Positions 20,727 to 31,547 are shown, numbered from the stretch's first letter. The stretch is 64,000 nt of DNA from Gracilibacillus orientalis (GCF_900114645.1 NZ_FOTR01000017.1:1-64000), one strand, 5' to 3'. A program made the numbers and translations. Notes: a model not told the origin generated them from the letters alone.

Positions 20727-20884
20727 ACATTGATTGCTTTATCTAAAGTTGTAGGAATGATCGATTGAAAACGCCGCTTTGCGAGAAAACATCGATCTAT
20801 CCGAAGCGCTAAACTTTTTTATTTGAAAGAAAACAAGGTACGAGAGAAACACTTTAAATAATTATCTATTTTTACAAATAAAAG

Positions 20885-20913
20885 TTGACATTAATTTTTT
20901 GTGATGATAGTAT
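20885..20913 (+). promoter_or_regulatory. Sigma-A promoter of rplGB-rpsL-rpsG-fusA
   Basis: Consensus TTGACA (20885-20890), 17-base spacer, TAGTAT (20908-20913), 45 bases before rplGB. Confidence 0.8.
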
Positions 20914-20958
20914 ATTTAAGGTGCTTCCGTTATCCTTGTTACTTTGGAGGATATGCAG

Positions 20959-21210
20959 ATGTCTTATGAAAAAGTGGCACAGGTAAATACTGAAAAGATA
21001 GTCGGAACGAAACAAGTCTTAAAAGCCATTAAAAATGGTTATGCAAAAGAAGTGATTATTGCTAGTGATGCTGATTTGCATATTACTAGTAAAGTTTCAC
21101 GAGTTGCATCTGAACATGATATTCCTTATTCCTATGTAGATTCTATGAAAGAGCTCGGGAAAGTTTGTGGGATAGATGTTGGTGCGGCAACAGTAGTGAT
21201 CAAGCAATAA
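20959..21210 (+). CDS. rplGB: L7Ae-family K-turn-binding protein YbxF
   Basis: Small L7Ae/L30e-fold protein that binds kink-turn RNA; in B. subtilis YbxF associates with ribosomes without being a strict structural component. The 83-residue protein has the expected KIVGTKQVLKAIKNGYAKEVIIASDAD segment in shorter form and the C-terminal GIDVGAATVVI. ATG 20959 (MSYEKV) is chosen because GGAGG at 20945-20950 lies 8 bases upstream; a longer frame from TTG 20944 would include that site. It heads the str operon. Confidence 0.92.
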   Translation: MSYEKVAQVNTEKIVGTKQVLKAIKNGYAKEVIIASDADLHITSKVSRVASEHDIPYSYVDSMKELGKVCGIDVGAATVVIKQ

Positions 21211-21309
21211 AGTTTTGGCAAATATTTGCGAAGACTTTGTTTTTTGCTCTATTATGAACCACCTGGATGTGTGGTATTACATCTCAAGAACAGAGAGGAG
21301 GAAAAATAG

Positions 21310-21723
21310 ATGCCAACTATTAATCAATTAGTGCGTAAAGGTCGTGTATCTAAGTCTAGAAAGTCAGACTCACCTGCTTTAAATAAAGGGTACAATAGTC
21401 GTAAAAATGTTGCGACTGACCAATCTGCCCCACAAAAACGTGGAGTATGTACTCGTGTAGGTACATTAACACCAAAGAAACCGAACTCTGCCCTTCGTAA
21501 ATATGCACGTGTTCGCTTATCAAATCAAATCGAGGTTACAGCTTATATTCCTGGAATTGGTCACAACCTGCAAGAACACAGTGTTGTATTAATTCGTGGT
21601 GGTCGTGTAAAAGACTTACCAGGTGTTCGTTATCACATCGTTCGTGGTGCGCTTGATACTTCAGGTGTAGAAGGTCGTATGCAAGGCCGTTCAAAATACG
21701 GTGCGAAAAGACCTAAAAAATAA
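21310..21723 (+). CDS. rpsL: 30S ribosomal protein S12
   Basis: Decoding-centre protein of the small subunit. The 137-residue length is that of Bacillus S12. The streptomycin-contact loops [11 protein letters not shown] and [12 protein letters not shown] carry the wild-type lysines, so no streptomycin resistance change is present. The ATG follows GAGAGGAGG. First of the classical str operon genes rpsL-rpsG-fusA. Confidence 0.97.
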   Translation: MPTINQLVRKGRVSKSRKSDSPALNKGYNSRKNVATDQSAPQKRGVCTRVGTLTPKKPNSALRKYARVRLSNQIEVTAYIPGIGHNLQEHSVVLIRGGRVKDLPGVRYHIVRGALDTSGVEGRMQGRSKYGAKRPKK

Positions 21724-21763
21724 GCTTTTCATATAAAAAACACAATAGAAAGGAGGGGGAGAT

Positions 21764-22234
21764 ATGCCACGTAAAGGACCAGTACCAAAGCGTGATGTCT
21801 TACCAGATCCGTTATACAACTCAAAACTAGTTACACGTTTAATCAACCAAATTATGATTCATGGAAAAAGAGGTAAAGCACAAAAGATTCTGTATCGTGC
21901 TTTCGAATTAGTTCAAGAACGTAGTGGACAAAACGCTATGGACGCGTTTGAACAAGCAATGAAAAACGTTATGCCAGTACTTGAGGTACGTGCTCGTCGT
22001 GTTGGTGGTTCCAACTACCAAGTACCGGTAGAGGTTAGACCAGAACGTCGTCAAGCACTAGGTTTACGTTACATTGTAAATTATTCTCGTCTTCGCGGCG
22101 AAAAAACAATGGAAGAACGTTTAGCGAATGAAATCCTAGATGCTTCTAATAATACAGGTTCATCTGTTAAAAAACGCGAAGAGATGCACAAAATGGCAGA
22201 AGCAAACAAAGCCTTTGCTCACTATCGCTGGTAA
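21764..22234 (+). CDS. rpsG: 30S ribosomal protein S7
   Basis: Primary binder of the 3' major domain of 16S rRNA, at the tRNA exit site. The 156-residue protein begins [16 protein letters not shown] and includes the conserved [16 protein letters not shown] segment. The strong site AAAGGAGGGGG precedes the ATG. It lies 40 bases after rpsL and 42 before fusA in one operon. Confidence 0.97.
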   Translation: MPRKGPVPKRDVLPDPLYNSKLVTRLINQIMIHGKRGKAQKILYRAFELVQERSGQNAMDAFEQAMKNVMPVLEVRARRVGGSNYQVPVEVRPERRQALGLRYIVNYSRLRGEKTMEERLANEILDASNNTGSSVKKREEMHKMAEANKAFAHYRW

Positions 22235-22276
22235 TCATCGAACTAACAATATTTCATGTAGGAAGGAGAAAGATTC

Positions 22277-24355
22277 ATGCCTAGAGAGTTCTCCTTGGAG
22301 AAAACACGTAATATCGGTATCATGGCACACATCGATGCTGGTAAAACAACCGCAACAGAACGTATCTTATTCTATACGGGACGTATTCACAAAATTGGGG
22401 AAACACATGAAGGTGCTTCTCAAATGGACTGGATGGAGCAGGAACAAGAACGCGGTATTACCATCACTTCAGCAGCTACAACTGCTCAGTGGAAAGGTCA
22501 CCGTATCAACATCATCGATACACCTGGACACGTAGACTTCACAGTAGAGGTTGAACGTTCATTACGTGTACTTGATGGTGCGGTAGCTGTTCTAGATGCA
22601 CAGTCTGGGGTAGAACCACAAACAGAAACAGTGTGGCGTCAAGCTACAACATATGGTGTACCACGTGTTGTTTTTGTAAACAAAATGGATAAAGTCGGCG
22701 CTGATTTCCTTTATTCAGTAAAAACAATGGGAGATCGACTAGGAGCTAATGCTCACCCAGTACAACTTCCTATTGGTGCTGAAGATGAATTCGAAGGAAT
22801 TATCGATCTAATCACAATGGAAGCTTACTACTACCTTGATGATCTAGGTACTCGTGCAGAAGCAAAACCTATTCCTGATGAGTACAAAGAACAAGCCGAA
22901 GAATACCGTACAAATTTAGTTGAAGCAGTTGCTGAATTAGATGAGGATCTAATGGAGCGATACTTAGAAGGTGAAGAATTTTCTAACGATGAGTTGCGAG
23001 TTGGTATACGTAAAGCAACTTTAAGTGTTGATTTCTATCCGGTATTCTGTGGATCTGCCTTTAAAAACAAAGGTGTACAATTATTAGTCGACGGTGTTGT
23101 TGATTACCTACCATCACCATTAGATGTTCCTCCAATTGAAGGTCATGTACCTCAAACTGATGAGGAAGTAGTTCGTAAACCGGACGATAAAGAGCCGTTC
23201 TCTGCTTTAGCATTTAAAGTAGCGACAGACCCATTTGTTGGTAAACTTACATTCTTCCGTGTGTACTCTGGTGTATTGAAATCAGGTTCATACGTGAAAA
23301 ACTCTACGAAAGATAAACGTGAGCGTGTAGGACGTATCCTGCAAATGCACGCAAATTCTCGTGAGGAAATCGCTGAAGTTTACGCGGGGGATATTGCGGG
23401 TGCTGTTGGTTTGAAAGATACTAGTACTGGCGATACATTATGCGCTGAGAAAAGTCTAGTTATCCTAGAATCAATGGATTTCCCTGATCCAGTTATCTCG
23501 GTAGCAATCGAGCCTAAATCAAAAGCTGATCAGGATAAAATGGCTATTGCATTAGGTAAGCTTGCGGAGGAAGACCCTACTTTCAAAACAGAAACAAACC
23601 AAGAGACTGGTCAAACGATCATCTCAGGTATGGGTGAGTTACACCTTGATATTATTGTGGACCGTCTAAAACGTGAGTTCAAAGTAGAAGCTAACGTTGG
23701 TGCTCCACAAGTATCTTACCGCGAAACATTCCGTGGATCTGCGGAAGTGGAAGGTAAATTCGTTCGCCAATCCGGTGGTCGTGGTCAATTTGGCCATGTT
23801 TGGGTTAAATTTGAACCTAACGAAGAAGGTGCAGGTTTTGAATTCGTGAATAAAATCGTTGGTGGTGTTGTACCACGTGAATACATCCCATCTGTTGAAT
23901 TTGGTATTAGAGAATCATTAGAAAATGGTGTTGTAGCGGGTTATCCACTAATCGATGTAAAAGCGACACTTTATGATGGTAGCTATCATGATGTTGACTC
24001 TAACGAAACAGCCTTTAAAGTAGCAGCATCTATGGCACTTAAAGCAGCGAAACACAAATGTAGCCCGGTACTTCTTGAACCTATGATGAAGGTTGAAATT
24101 GTTATCCCAGAAGAATACATGGGTGACATTATGGGTGATGTAACTTCCCGTCGTGGACGTGTAGAAGGAATGGAAGCACGTGGAGCTGCTCAAGTAGTTA
24201 ATGCATTTGTTCCACTTTCAGAAATGTTTGGTTATGCAACTGCACTTCGTTCTAATACACAAGGTCGTGGTACTTACACTATGCACTTCGATCACTACGA
24301 AGAAGTTCCTAAGAGCATTTCAGAAGAAATTGTTAAGAAAAATTCTGGTGAATAA
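22277..24355 (+). CDS. fusA: Elongation factor G
   Basis: Translocation GTPase. The 692-residue protein has the G1 loop AHIDAGKTT (about residues 17-25), the switch [10 protein letters not shown] motif, the G4 motif NKMDK, then domain II, and domains III-V ending in the C-terminal [20 protein letters not shown] block. Standard length and arrangement, ATG behind GGAAGGAG. The tufA promoter begins just after its stop codon. Confidence 0.98.
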   Translation: MPREFSLEKTRNIGIMAHIDAGKTTATERILFYTGRIHKIGETHEGASQMDWMEQEQERGITITSAATTAQWKGHRINIIDTPGHVDFTVEVERSLRVLDGAVAVLDAQSGVEPQTETVWRQATTYGVPRVVFVNKMDKVGADFLYSVKTMGDRLGANAHPVQLPIGAEDEFEGIIDLITMEAYYYLDDLGTRAEAKPIPDEYKEQAEEYRTNLVEAVAELDEDLMERYLEGEEFSNDELRVGIRKATLSVDFYPVFCGSAFKNKGVQLLVDGVVDYLPSPLDVPPIEGHVPQTDEEVVRKPDDKEPFSALAFKVATDPFVGKLTFFRVYSGVLKSGSYVKNSTKDKRERVGRILQMHANSREEIAEVYAGDIAGAVGLKDTSTGDTLCAEKSLVILESMDFPDPVISVAIEPKSKADQDKMAIALGKLAEEDPTFKTETNQETGQTIISGMGELHLDIIVDRLKREFKVEANVGAPQVSYRETFRGSAEVEGKFVRQSGGRGQFGHVWVKFEPNEEGAGFEFVNKIVGGVVPREYIPSVEFGIRESLENGVVAGYPLIDVKATLYDGSYHDVDSNETAFKVAASMALKAAKHKCSPVLLEPMMKVEIVIPEEYMGDIMGDVTSRRGRVEGMEARGAAQVVNAFVPLSEMFGYATALRSNTQGRGTYTMHFDHYEEVPKSISEEIVKKNSGE

Positions 24356-24384
24356 TTGATTTTTTTCTTAATCTAAAGTATAAC
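24356..24384 (+). promoter_or_regulatory. Likely promoter of tufA
   Basis: TTGATT (24356-24361), 17-base spacer, TATAAC (24379-24384), right after fusA. An 8-bp hairpin GGCTTAGA/TCTAAGCC (about 24400-24420) lies in the resulting leader. Confidence 0.5.
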
Positions 24385-24473
24385 TTGTATTATAGGCTTA
24401 GATTACAAATGTCTAAGCCGAGATACATCAAAATAAAAAAAAACTTTTACTTAATTTAAAGGAGGAAATATAC

Positions 24474-25664
24474 ATGGCTAAAGAAAAATTTGACCGTTCC
24501 AAAGACCACGTTAATATTGGTACAATTGGACACGTTGACCATGGTAAAACAACTTTAACTGCAGCAATTACAAACGTTCTTTTCAACAAATATGGTAGCG
24601 GGGAAGCTCGCGCGTATGACCAAATCGATGGTGCTCCAGAAGAGAAAGAACGTGGAATCACAATCTCAACAGCACACGTTGAGTATGAAACTGATAACCG
24701 TCACTATGCACACGTTGACTGTCCAGGTCACGCTGACTATGTTAAAAACATGATCACTGGTGCTGCACAAATGGACGGTGCTATCCTTGTAGTATCTGCA
24801 GCGGATGGTCCAATGCCACAAACTCGTGAGCACATCTTACTTTCTCGTCAAGTAGGTGTACCTGCGATTGTTGTATTCTTAAACAAATGTGATATGGTAG
24901 ATGACGAAGAACTTCTAGAACTAGTTGAAATGGAAGTGCGTGATCTATTAGCTGAATATGACTTCCCTGGTGACGATGTACCAGTAATCAAAGGTTCTGC
25001 ACTTCAAGCACTTGAAGGTGAAGAGCAATACGTTAACGCAATTCTTGAACTTATGGAAGCTGTTGATGAGTATATTCCTCGTCCAGACCGTGACACTGAA
25101 AAACCATTCATGATGCCAGTTGAGGACGTATTCTCAATCACTGGTCGTGGTACAGTTGCAACAGGACGTGTTGAGCGTGGTGTTATAAAAGTAGGTGACG
25201 AAATTGAAATTATTGGTCTTGCTGAATCAGCATCTAAATCAACTATCACTGGTGTTGAAATGTTCCGTAAGCTTCTAGATTATGCTGAAGCTGGTGACAA
25301 CATTGGTGCACTACTTCGTGGTGTTGCACGTGAAGACATTAACCGTGGTCAAGTACTAGCTAAGCCTGGTACTATTACTCCACATACTAAATTCCGTGCA
25401 GAAGTTTATGTACTTTCTAAAGACGAAGGTGGACGTCACACTCCATTCTTCTCAAATTATCGTCCACAATTCTATTTCCGTACAACTGATGTAACTGGTG
25501 TTATCGAGTTACCAGAAGGTGTGGAAATGGTAATGCCTGGAGATAACATTGAAATGACTGTAGCACTTATTTCCCCAATCGCGATCGAGAATGGAACTAA
25601 ATTCTCAATCCGTGAAGGTGGACGTACAGTGGGTGCTGGTGTCGTAGCAGAAATCATGGAGTAA
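24474..25664 (+). CDS. tufA: Elongation factor Tu
   Basis: GTPase delivering aminoacyl-tRNA to the ribosome. The 396-residue protein has the P loop [11 protein letters not shown], switch [14 protein letters not shown] and domains II and III ([25 protein letters not shown]-like end). Start ATG behind AAAGGAGG. Single tuf copy in this window, followed by a strong terminator. Confidence 0.98.
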   Translation: MAKEKFDRSKDHVNIGTIGHVDHGKTTLTAAITNVLFNKYGSGEARAYDQIDGAPEEKERGITISTAHVEYETDNRHYAHVDCPGHADYVKNMITGAAQMDGAILVVSAADGPMPQTREHILLSRQVGVPAIVVFLNKCDMVDDEELLELVEMEVRDLLAEYDFPGDDVPVIKGSALQALEGEEQYVNAILELMEAVDEYIPRPDRDTEKPFMMPVEDVFSITGRGTVATGRVERGVIKVGDEIEIIGLAESASKSTITGVEMFRKLLDYAEAGDNIGALLRGVAREDINRGQVLAKPGTITPHTKFRAEVYVLSKDEGGRHTPFFSNYRPQFYFRTTDVTGVIELPEGVEMVMPGDNIEMTVALISPIAIENGTKFSIREGGRTVGAGVVAEIME

Positions 25665-25680
25665 TCTATGACGATATACA

Positions 25681-25712
25681 AAAAGCAGGTAGCCAATCGC
25701 TACCTGCTTTTT
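25681..25712 (+). terminator. Terminator after tufA
   Basis: AAAGCAGGTAG pairs with CTACCTGCTTT followed by further T residues. Confidence 0.92.
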
Positions 25713-25734
25713 CATATGTAGATTTTGTAGTGGG

Positions 25735-26010
25735 GAGTAGATACAAACTGCGCAATAATGAAAATTCATCTTGGTATAGCTTCCTCTCCTTCTGATTGAT
25801 GATGAGTGCTTGCAAACGCTTCGGCAGAATACTGTGCTTTCACCCAATGGCATAGAAGACACTGTTCAAACAAGTTTTCACAGTGTCTTCTATGCCATTG
25901 GGCACGGCCTCAGCCTCCTCAGAAAACACAAAACGGGGTCTTCGGCCCGTGCTGTTCCCATAGGAGTCTCCGTATTCTGCCTCCGCTCATTTTAGTGTCC
26001 TGATTATGGA
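25735..26010. repeat. Palindromic intergenic repeat (family A) with an extra nested inverted repeat
   Basis: The outer parts GCTTCGGCAGAATACT and GTATTCTGCCTCCGC form a long imperfect palindrome, shared with the element at 52787-52987 (GCTTCGGCAAAATACT, CACGGCTTCAGCTCGTGCT, AGGAGTCTGCGTATTTTGCC). This copy has two insertions relative to that one: the perfect 23-bp inverted repeat at 25843-25902, and a GC-rich hairpin near 25918-25955. It starts near a GATACAAACTGCGCA motif (25739) that is found inverted at the ends of family B elements. Confidence 0.65.
25843..25902. repeat. Perfect 23-bp inverted repeat
   Basis: The arms 25843-25865 and 25880-25902 are exact reverse complements around a 14-base loop; the arm begins CCCAATGGCATAG and ends GACACTGT. 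It is embedded in the family A repeat at the point where the other copy reads CCATGGG. Confidence 0.9.
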
Positions 26011-26075
26011 AAATATAGAACTCACGGAACTTTTAATTTTGGATTTCCTGTCTTTTTAACAGAACACTATTCTAA

Positions 26076-26275
26076 GCTGCGAAAAAATGCGACACTCCTG
26101 GGTGAACAGCGCATGCTGAAGATCCACTTGGTAAAGTGCTTTTCTTTACCAAGTTAGTTCAAGTCTGTGCCCTTAGGTGAAAGGGAGTATTTTTCCGCAG
26201 CAACGACCAAGCACTCCCTATAGAAAGAATGGAAGAAAGGAAATCTAAAAAGTATAACTTCGCAGTATATGGTCA
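26076..26275. repeat. Palindromic intergenic repeat (family B)
   Basis: Outer arms GCTGCGAAAAAATGCGACACTC (26076 on, shown in part) and TATTTTTCCGCAGC (to 26201) pair imperfectly; an inner hairpin lies at about 26131-26155. The core CTGAAGATCCACTT is shared with the element near position 140. The right flank, ending TATAACTTCGCAGT (about 26270), is the reverse complement of the left flank of the 12090 element. Confidence 0.65.
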
Positions 26276-26346
26276 CTGTGTTTGAACTGAGATTTAACTG
26301 ATGAAATGGATCAAATGAAAAAATCTAAAAAAAATTCGTATAAATG

Positions 26347-26375
26347 TTGCATTCGCCTGCAAAATTCTATATAAT
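26347..26375 (+). promoter_or_regulatory. Sigma-A promoter of the S10 operon
   Basis: TTGCAT (26347-26352), 17-base spacer, perfect TATAAT (26370-26375), 135 bases upstream of rpsJ. Confidence 0.85.
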
Positions 26376-26404
26376 AAACAATGTTGGTCATAAAACAGGC
26401 GATG

Positions 26405-26475
26405 ATGCGGAAGGTTGTTGGCACACACGGCCCCTTTGCCATGGCGGGCGTGCCGAGGAATTTTCGCGGAGAAAG
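26405..26475 (+). promoter_or_regulatory. Structured S10 operon leader
   Basis: The untranslated leader contains GGCAC (26420-26424) pairing with GTGCC (26450-26454) around a GC-rich loop with GGCCCCTTTGCCATGGCGG. The unusual GC content in an AT-rich setting and the position before rpsJ suggest a conserved r-protein leader; the ligand is not known to me. Confidence 0.5.
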
Positions 26476-26510
26476 TCTATTATATAAATGGGCGAAAAGG
26501 AGGGAAAATA

Positions 26511-26819
26511 ATGGCAAAAGAGAAAATCAGAATTCGTTTAAAAGCGTATGATCACCGTATTTTAGATCAATCTGCAGATAAAATTGTAGATACTGCAAAA
26601 AGATCTGGTGCAGGAGTTTCAGGTCCGATTCCGTTACCAACGGAAAAATCGATATACACAGTCTTGCGTGCGACTCACAAATACAAAGATGCTCGTGAGC
26701 AATTCGAAATGCGCACACACAAACGTCTAATTGATATTGTAAGTCCAACACCAAAAACGGTTGATTCGTTAATGCGTCTTGATTTACCGTCAGGTGTAGA
26801 TATTGAAATTAAACTATAA
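26511..26819 (+). CDS. rpsJ: 30S ribosomal protein S10
   Basis: Small-subunit head protein that also works as NusE in transcription antitermination. The 102-residue protein begins [15 protein letters not shown] at ATG 26511 behind AAAAGGAGGG and contains [16 protein letters not shown]. The frame is open upstream to 26415 across the leader, which is rejected as start. First gene of the S10-spc-alpha superoperon. Confidence 0.97.
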   Translation: MAKEKIRIRLKAYDHRILDQSADKIVDTAKRSGAGVSGPIPLPTEKSIYTVLRATHKYKDAREQFEMRTHKRLIDIVSPTPKTVDSLMRLDLPSGVDIEIKL

Positions 26820-26850
26820 TATAAATTGAACAATCTAGGAGGTGTAACGG

Positions 26851-27480
26851 ATGACGAAAGGAATCTTAGGTCGCAAAATCGGCATGACTCAGCTATTCTC
26901 AGAAGAGGGCGAATTAATCCCTGTAACTGTAGTCGAAGCTGACCCAAACATTGTGTTGCAAAAGCGCACAGAAGAAAATGACGGCTATGAAGCAATCCAA
27001 ATTGGTTTTGCTGACGAAAAGAAAAATCGTACAAATAAACCAGAACAAGGACATGCTGAAAAAGCAAATACTACTCCTAAGCGCTTCGTTCGTGAAATCC
27101 GTGACGTAAATCTTGATGAATATGATTTAGGTCAAGAGATAAACGTAGAGGTTTTTGAAGCAGGAGACAAAATTGATGTAACAGGTACTTCTAAAGGGAA
27201 AGGTTTCCAAGGTGCTATCAAGCGTCATAACCAAGCACGTGGACCAATGACACACGGTTCTCGTTACCACAGAAGACCAGGTACAATGGGTCCAATTGAT
27301 CCAATGCACGTATTTAAAGGTAAAAAACTACCTGGGCAAATGGGTGGAGAACAAATCACAATCCAAAATTTAGAAGTAGTAAAAGTAGACACAGATCGTA
27401 ATCTTCTATTAATCAAAGGTAACGTTCCTGGTGCAAAAAAATCATTCGTAAAAGTTACGGGTGCAGTAAAGGCTAACTAA
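26851..27480 (+). CDS. rplC: 50S ribosomal protein L3
   Basis: Early assembly protein of the large subunit whose extended loop reaches the peptidyl transferase centre. The 209-residue protein begins [16 protein letters not shown] and has the loop segment [16 protein letters not shown] behind GGAGGTG, 31 bases after rpsJ. Confidence 0.97.
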   Translation: MTKGILGRKIGMTQLFSEEGELIPVTVVEADPNIVLQKRTEENDGYEAIQIGFADEKKNRTNKPEQGHAEKANTTPKRFVREIRDVNLDEYDLGQEINVEVFEAGDKIDVTGTSKGKGFQGAIKRHNQARGPMTHGSRYHRRPGTMGPIDPMHVFKGKKLPGQMGGEQITIQNLEVVKVDTDRNLLLIKGNVPGAKKSFVKVTGAVKAN

Positions 27481-27505
27481 TTATTATTCGAAGGGAGGAT
27501 ATGTC

Positions 27506-28129
27506 ATGCCTAAAGTAGCACTATATAATCAAAGCGGATCACAAGTTGGTGATGTAGAAATCGATGATGCGGTATTTGGAATAGAGCCAAACGAACATGT
27601 ACTACATGACGCTGTTTTAATGCAACGCGCATCTTTACGTCAAGGTACTCATGCGGTGAAAAACCGTTCTGACGTACGTGGTGGTGGACGCAAACCATGG
27701 CGCCAAAAAGGAACAGGTCGTGCACGTCAAGGTTCAATTCGCTCGCCACAATGGGTAGGCGGTGGAACAGTATTCGGTCCTACTCCAAGAAGCTATAGCT
27801 ATAAACTACCTAAGAAAGTTCGTAGATTAGCACTTAAATCTGCTTTCTCCTCTAAGGTAAAAGAAGATAGCTTAGTAGTATTAGAAGGAATTGCAATCGA
27901 AACTCCAAAAACAAAAGAGATTGTTTCTATGCTTTCCTCATTAAACGTAGATGCAAAAGCATTGATTGTTACAGCAGATACAGACGAAGTATTAGCGAAG
28001 TCAGCTAATAACTTATCAAATGTAAAAGTACTAACAGTAAGCGAAGTAAATGTATTAGACTTGCTTACGCATGACAAGCTGATCTTAACGAAAGAAGCAG
28101 CTGAAAAAGCAGGGGAGGTGCTTGCATAA
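27506..28129 (+). CDS. rplD: 50S ribosomal protein L4
   Basis: Large-subunit protein whose loop lines the nascent peptide tunnel. The 207-residue protein has the tunnel loop segment [19 protein letters not shown] with the macrolide-contact residues unchanged. ATG behind GGGAGG. The stop overlaps the rplW start by one base. In E. coli L4 represses the S10 operon; whether it does so here is unknown. Confidence 0.97.
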   Translation: MPKVALYNQSGSQVGDVEIDDAVFGIEPNEHVLHDAVLMQRASLRQGTHAVKNRSDVRGGGRKPWRQKGTGRARQGSIRSPQWVGGGTVFGPTPRSYSYKLPKKVRRLALKSAFSSKVKEDSLVVLEGIAIETPKTKEIVSMLSSLNVDAKALIVTADTDEVLAKSANNLSNVKVLTVSEVNVLDLLTHDKLILTKEAAEKAGEVLA

Positions 28130-28419
28130 TGAAAGATCCTCGTGATATTATTAAGCGCCCAATCATTACAGAACACTCTTCAGACTTAATGGCAGAAAAG
28201 AAATATACGTTTGAAGTAGGTAAAGAAGCGAACAAAACACAAATCAAAGATGCAATAGAAGAAATCTTTAGTGTTAAAGTCGAAAACGTTAATACATTGA
28301 ACAAAAAAGGCAAGTTCAAGCGTATGGGACGTTATGGCGGATATCGCTCTAACCGTAAAAAAGCGATTGTTCAGTTATCTGAAGACAGTAAAGAACTAGA
28401 TTTCTTTGAAACGTTATAA
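28129..28419 (+). CDS. rplW: 50S ribosomal protein L23
   Basis: Protein at the tunnel exit that docks signal recognition particle and trigger factor. The 96-residue protein has the usual start [15 protein letters not shown] and the loop [20 protein letters not shown]. It overlaps rplD by one base (TAATG) and is preceded by the internal site GGGGAGG. Confidence 0.96.
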   Translation: MKDPRDIIKRPIITEHSSDLMAEKKYTFEVGKEANKTQIKDAIEEIFSVKVENVNTLNKKGKFKRMGRYGGYRSNRKKAIVQLSEDSKELDFFETL

Positions 28420-28445
28420 TTTCAATAAAAAAGGAGGGAAAACAG

Positions 28446-29276
28446 ATGGCGATTAAAAAGTATAAACCATCTACCAATGGTCGTAGAGGTATGTCAGTTT
28501 CTGATTTTGCAGAAATCACTGCTGTTCAACCAGAGAAATCACTACTTGCCCCATTGAGCAAACGTGGTGGTCGTAATAATCAAGGTAAATTAACAGTTCG
28601 TCATCAAGGTGGTGGGCACAAGCGTAAGTATCGTATTATCGATTTCAAACGTGACAAAGATGGAATACCAGGCAAAGTTGCTACAATCGAATACGATCCG
28701 AACCGCTCTGCAAACATCGCACTAATCCATTACGCAGATGGAGAGAAACGTTATATTATTGCACCAAAAGGAATTCAAGTAGGTCAAGAAATTGTATCTG
28801 GCCCAGAAGCAGATATTAAATTAGGTAATGCTTTATTACTTGGAGATATCCCAGTAGGTACAATCATTCATAACATTGAGTTAAAACCAGGTCGTGGTGC
28901 TCAACTAGCTAGATCTGCAGGTGCTCAAGCACAAATTCTAGGTCGTGAAGGTAAATACGCACTAGTACGCTTATCTTCAGGTGAAGTACGATTAGTATTA
29001 GCGACTTGCCGCGCGACTATAGGTCAAGCAGGTAACTTAGAGCATGAATTAATCAGTGTAGGTAAAGCCGGTCGTTCTCGTTGGCAAGGCAAGCGTCCAA
29101 CAGTTCGTGGTTCTGTAATGAACCCTAATGATCACCCTCACGGTGGTGGTGAAGGACGTGCACCAATCGGACGTAAATCACCAATGTCACCTTGGGGCAA
29201 ACCAACACTTGGTTACAAAACACGTCAGCGTAACAAACAATCTGATAAATTTATTGTACGTAAACGCAAAAAATAA
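28446..29276 (+). CDS. rplB: 50S ribosomal protein L2
   Basis: Highly conserved protein needed for subunit association and peptidyl transferase assembly. The 276-residue protein begins [16 protein letters not shown]; the functionally important histidine region [15 protein letters not shown] is present near residue 225-240. ATG behind AAAGGAGGG. Confidence 0.97.
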   Translation: MAIKKYKPSTNGRRGMSVSDFAEITAVQPEKSLLAPLSKRGGRNNQGKLTVRHQGGGHKRKYRIIDFKRDKDGIPGKVATIEYDPNRSANIALIHYADGEKRYIIAPKGIQVGQEIVSGPEADIKLGNALLLGDIPVGTIIHNIELKPGRGAQLARSAGAQAQILGREGKYALVRLSSGEVRLVLATCRATIGQAGNLEHELISVGKAGRSRWQGKRPTVRGSVMNPNDHPHGGGEGRAPIGRKSPMSPWGKPTLGYKTRQRNKQSDKFIVRKRKK

Positions 29277-29333
29277 CGGGGTTGTACGACGGGCATTAGT
29301 ACCCGTCCAACAATCGCGAAGGGAGGCTTATCC

Positions 29334-29612
29334 ATGGGTCGTAGCTTAAAAAAAGGACCTTTCGCAGATGACCATTTATTGAAAAAGATCGACAAATTAA
29401 ACGAAGATAATAAAAAAACAGTGGTGAAGACTTGGTCTCGTCGCTCTACTATTTTCCCTAACTTTGTTGGTCATACGATTGCGGTATATGATGGTCGCAA
29501 GCATGTGCCAGTATATGTAACAGAAGATATGGTTGGACACAAATTAGGTGAATTCGCTCCATCTCGCACGTATAGAGGGCATGCTGGAGACGACAGAAAA
29601 ACAAAACGTTAA
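29334..29612 (+). CDS. rpsS: 30S ribosomal protein S19
   Basis: Small-subunit head protein that contacts S13 and the A-site finger. The 92-residue protein begins [16 protein letters not shown] and has [11 protein letters not shown]-like segment [19 protein letters not shown] behind GGGAGG; 57 bases after rplB, with a small inverted repeat (GACGGGCATTAGTACCCGTC) in the gap. Confidence 0.97.
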   Translation: MGRSLKKGPFADDHLLKKIDKLNEDNKKTVVKTWSRRSTIFPNFVGHTIAVYDGRKHVPVYVTEDMVGHKLGEFAPSRTYRGHAGDDRKTKR

Positions 29613-29631
29613 TTGAGAGGAGGTACTCCTA

Positions 29632-29973
29632 ATGCAAGCAAAAGCTGTTGCAAAATCAGTTCGTATTGCTCCTCGTAAAGTCCGCCTAGTGATCGATTTA
29701 ATCCGTGGCAAAGAGGCAGGAGAAGCAATTTCGATATTAAAACATACACAACGCGGTGCTTCACCAGTTGTGGAGAAATTACTAAACTCTGCGGTCGCAA
29801 ATGCAGAGCACAATTATGAAATGAACCCTGATAATTTAGTTGTGTCAGAAGCGTTTGTAAACGAAGGTGTAACTTTGAAACGTTTCCGCCCACGTGCACA
29901 AGGTCGTGCGACACAAATCAATAAACGAACTAGCCACATCACAGTGGTTCTATCTGAGAAAAAGGAGGGATAA
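29632..29973 (+). CDS. rplV: 50S ribosomal protein L22
   Basis: Large-subunit protein whose beta hairpin lines the peptide tunnel. The 113-residue protein has the N-terminal [18 protein letters not shown] segment and the hairpin [21 protein letters not shown] behind GAGGAGG; rpsC follows after three bases. Confidence 0.97.
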   Translation: MQAKAVAKSVRIAPRKVRLVIDLIRGKEAGEAISILKHTQRGASPVVEKLLNSAVANAEHNYEMNPDNLVVSEAFVNEGVTLKRFRPRAQGRATQINKRTSHITVVLSEKKEG

Positions 29974-29976
29974 TCT

Positions 29977-30618
29977 ATGGGTCAAAAAATAAATCCAACT
30001 GGTCTTCGTGTCGGAGTTATTCGTGATTGGGAATCAAAATGGTATGCTGGTAAAGATTACGCGGATCTTTTACATGAAGATATTAAAATTCGTGAATATA
30101 TCGAAGAGCGCTTAAAAGATGGTGCTGTATCTAAAGTCGAGATTGAAAGAGCAGCTAATCGTGTGAATATATCAGTATCTACTGCTAAGCCAGGTATGGT
30201 AATTGGTAAAGGTGGTTCTGAAGTAGAAGCACTACGTAAATCACTTAACCAATTAACTGGTAAGAGAGTACACATCAACATCGTTGAAGTGAAAAAAGCT
30301 GATTTAGATGCTAAATTAGTGGCTGAAAACATTGCTCGTCAATTAGAAAACCGTGTATCATTCCGTCGTGCACAAAAACAAACGCTCCAACGCGCAATGC
30401 GTGCAGGTGCGAAAGGTATTCGTACACAAGTATCAGGCCGTCTTGGCGGTGCAGATATGGCGAGAGCGGAAAGCTATAACGAAGGAACTGTTCCACTTCA
30501 TACTTTACGTGCAGATATCGATTATGGTACTGCAGAAGCAGACACAACTTACGGTAAACTAGGTGTAAAAGTATGGATTTATCGTGGAGAAGTCCTTCCA
30601 ACGAAAAACAATAAATAA
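29977..30618 (+). CDS. rpsC: 30S ribosomal protein S3
   Basis: Protein at the mRNA entry channel, with helicase-like contacts. The 213-residue protein has an N-terminal KH domain ([15 protein letters not shown]) and the C-terminal domain ([12 protein letters not shown]-like [14 protein letters not shown]). ATG behind AAAGGAGGG. Confidence 0.97.
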   Translation: MGQKINPTGLRVGVIRDWESKWYAGKDYADLLHEDIKIREYIEERLKDGAVSKVEIERAANRVNISVSTAKPGMVIGKGGSEVEALRKSLNQLTGKRVHINIVEVKKADLDAKLVAENIARQLENRVSFRRAQKQTLQRAMRAGAKGIRTQVSGRLGGADMARAESYNEGTVPLHTLRADIDYGTAEADTTYGKLGVKVWIYRGEVLPTKNNK

Positions 30619-30636
30619 GGAAGGGGGCAAAGCATT

Positions 30637-31071
30637 ATGTTAATGCCAAAACGTGTAAAACATCGTAAGCAACACCGTGGTAATATGAAAGGAAATGCTA
30701 AGGGCGGTACGTCAATAGCATTTGGTGAATACGGCCTTCAAGCTGTTGATTCTGCTTGGATTACTAGCCGTCAAATCGAAGCATCTCGTATAGCAATGAC
30801 TCGTTATATGAAGCGTGGTGGTAAAGTTTGGATTAAAATTTTCCCAGATAAACCTTACACAGCTAAGCCTCTAGAGGTTCGTATGGGTTCTGGTAAAGGT
30901 GCTCCTGAAGGATGGGTAGCAGTTGTAAAACCAGGTAAGATAATGTTTGAGATTGCAGGTGTATCAGAAGAGGTAGCGCGTGAAGCACTTCGACTTGCTT
31001 CTCATAAATTGCCAATCAAAACGAAATTCGTAAAACGAGAAGAAATTGGTGGTGAAATCAATGAAGGCTAA
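30637..31071 (+). CDS. rplP: 50S ribosomal protein L16
   Basis: Large-subunit protein that positions tRNA in the A and P sites. The 144-residue protein begins [15 protein letters not shown], matching the usual MLxPKR start, so ATG 30637 is kept over 30643. The [19 protein letters not shown] segment is typical. It overlaps rpmC by 11 bases. Confidence 0.97.
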   Translation: MLMPKRVKHRKQHRGNMKGNAKGGTSIAFGEYGLQAVDSAWITSRQIEASRIAMTRYMKRGGKVWIKIFPDKPYTAKPLEVRMGSGKGAPEGWVAVVKPGKIMFEIAGVSEEVAREALRLASHKLPIKTKFVKREEIGGEINEG

Positions 31072-31261
31072 TGAAATTAGAGAACTAACCACTGCCGAAA
31101 TTGAACAAAAGATCAAATCATTAAAAGAAGAGCTTTTCAATTTGCGTTTCCAACTAGCAACTGGCCAATTGGAAAACACAGCACGTCTACGTGAAGTACG
31201 CAAGTCAATTGCGCGTATGAAGACTGTTGTTCGCGAAAGAGAGCTAAGCGTAAATAACTGA
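31061..31261 (+). CDS. rpmC: 50S ribosomal protein L29
   Basis: Small helical protein at the tunnel exit beside L23. The 66-residue protein begins [10 protein letters not shown] at ATG 31061; the longer frame from 31046 starts inside rplP without a ribosome binding site, whereas GGTGGTG precedes 31061. The conserved [15 protein letters not shown] segment is present. Confidence 0.96.
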   Translation: MKANEIRELTTAEIEQKIKSLKEELFNLRFQLATGQLENTARLREVRKSIARMKTVVRERELSVNN

Positions 31262-31283
31262 TATTAAAGGAGGTTAGCCTCAG

Positions 31284-31547
31284 ATGAGTGAGCGTAATAA
31301 TCGTAAGGTCTATACCGGACGTGTCATCTCTGACAAAATGGATAAGACTATCACTGTTGTAGTTGAGACGTATAAATTCCACAATTTATATGGCAAACGT
31401 GTTAGATATTCAAAAAAACTCAAAACACATGATGAAAACAATCAAGCGAAAATCGGCGATGTTGTTCAAATCATGGAAACTAAGCCACAATCTAAAACAA
31501 AACGTTTCCGTCTAGTTGAAGTTGTGGAAGAAGCAGTAATTATTTAA
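31284..31547 (+). CDS. rpsQ: 30S ribosomal protein S17
   Basis: OB-fold protein binding the 5' domain of 16S rRNA. The 87-residue protein has [17 protein letters not shown] and the [15 protein letters not shown] loop. ATG after AAAGGAGG. Standard place between rpmC and rplN. Confidence 0.97.
   Translation: MSERNNRKVYTGRVISDKMDKTITVVVETYKFHNLYGKRVRYSKKLKTHDENNQAKIGDVVQIMETKPQSKTKRFRLVEVVEEAVII

Noticed and set aside
21310-21723. Possible streptomycin-resistance changes in rpsL
   Set aside because: Both lysines in the [11 protein letters not shown] and GRVKDLPG loops are present.
25806-26003. Short open frames inside the palindromic repeat
   Set aside because: They follow from the palindromic repeat sequence, appear in more than one frame and lack ribosome binding sites.
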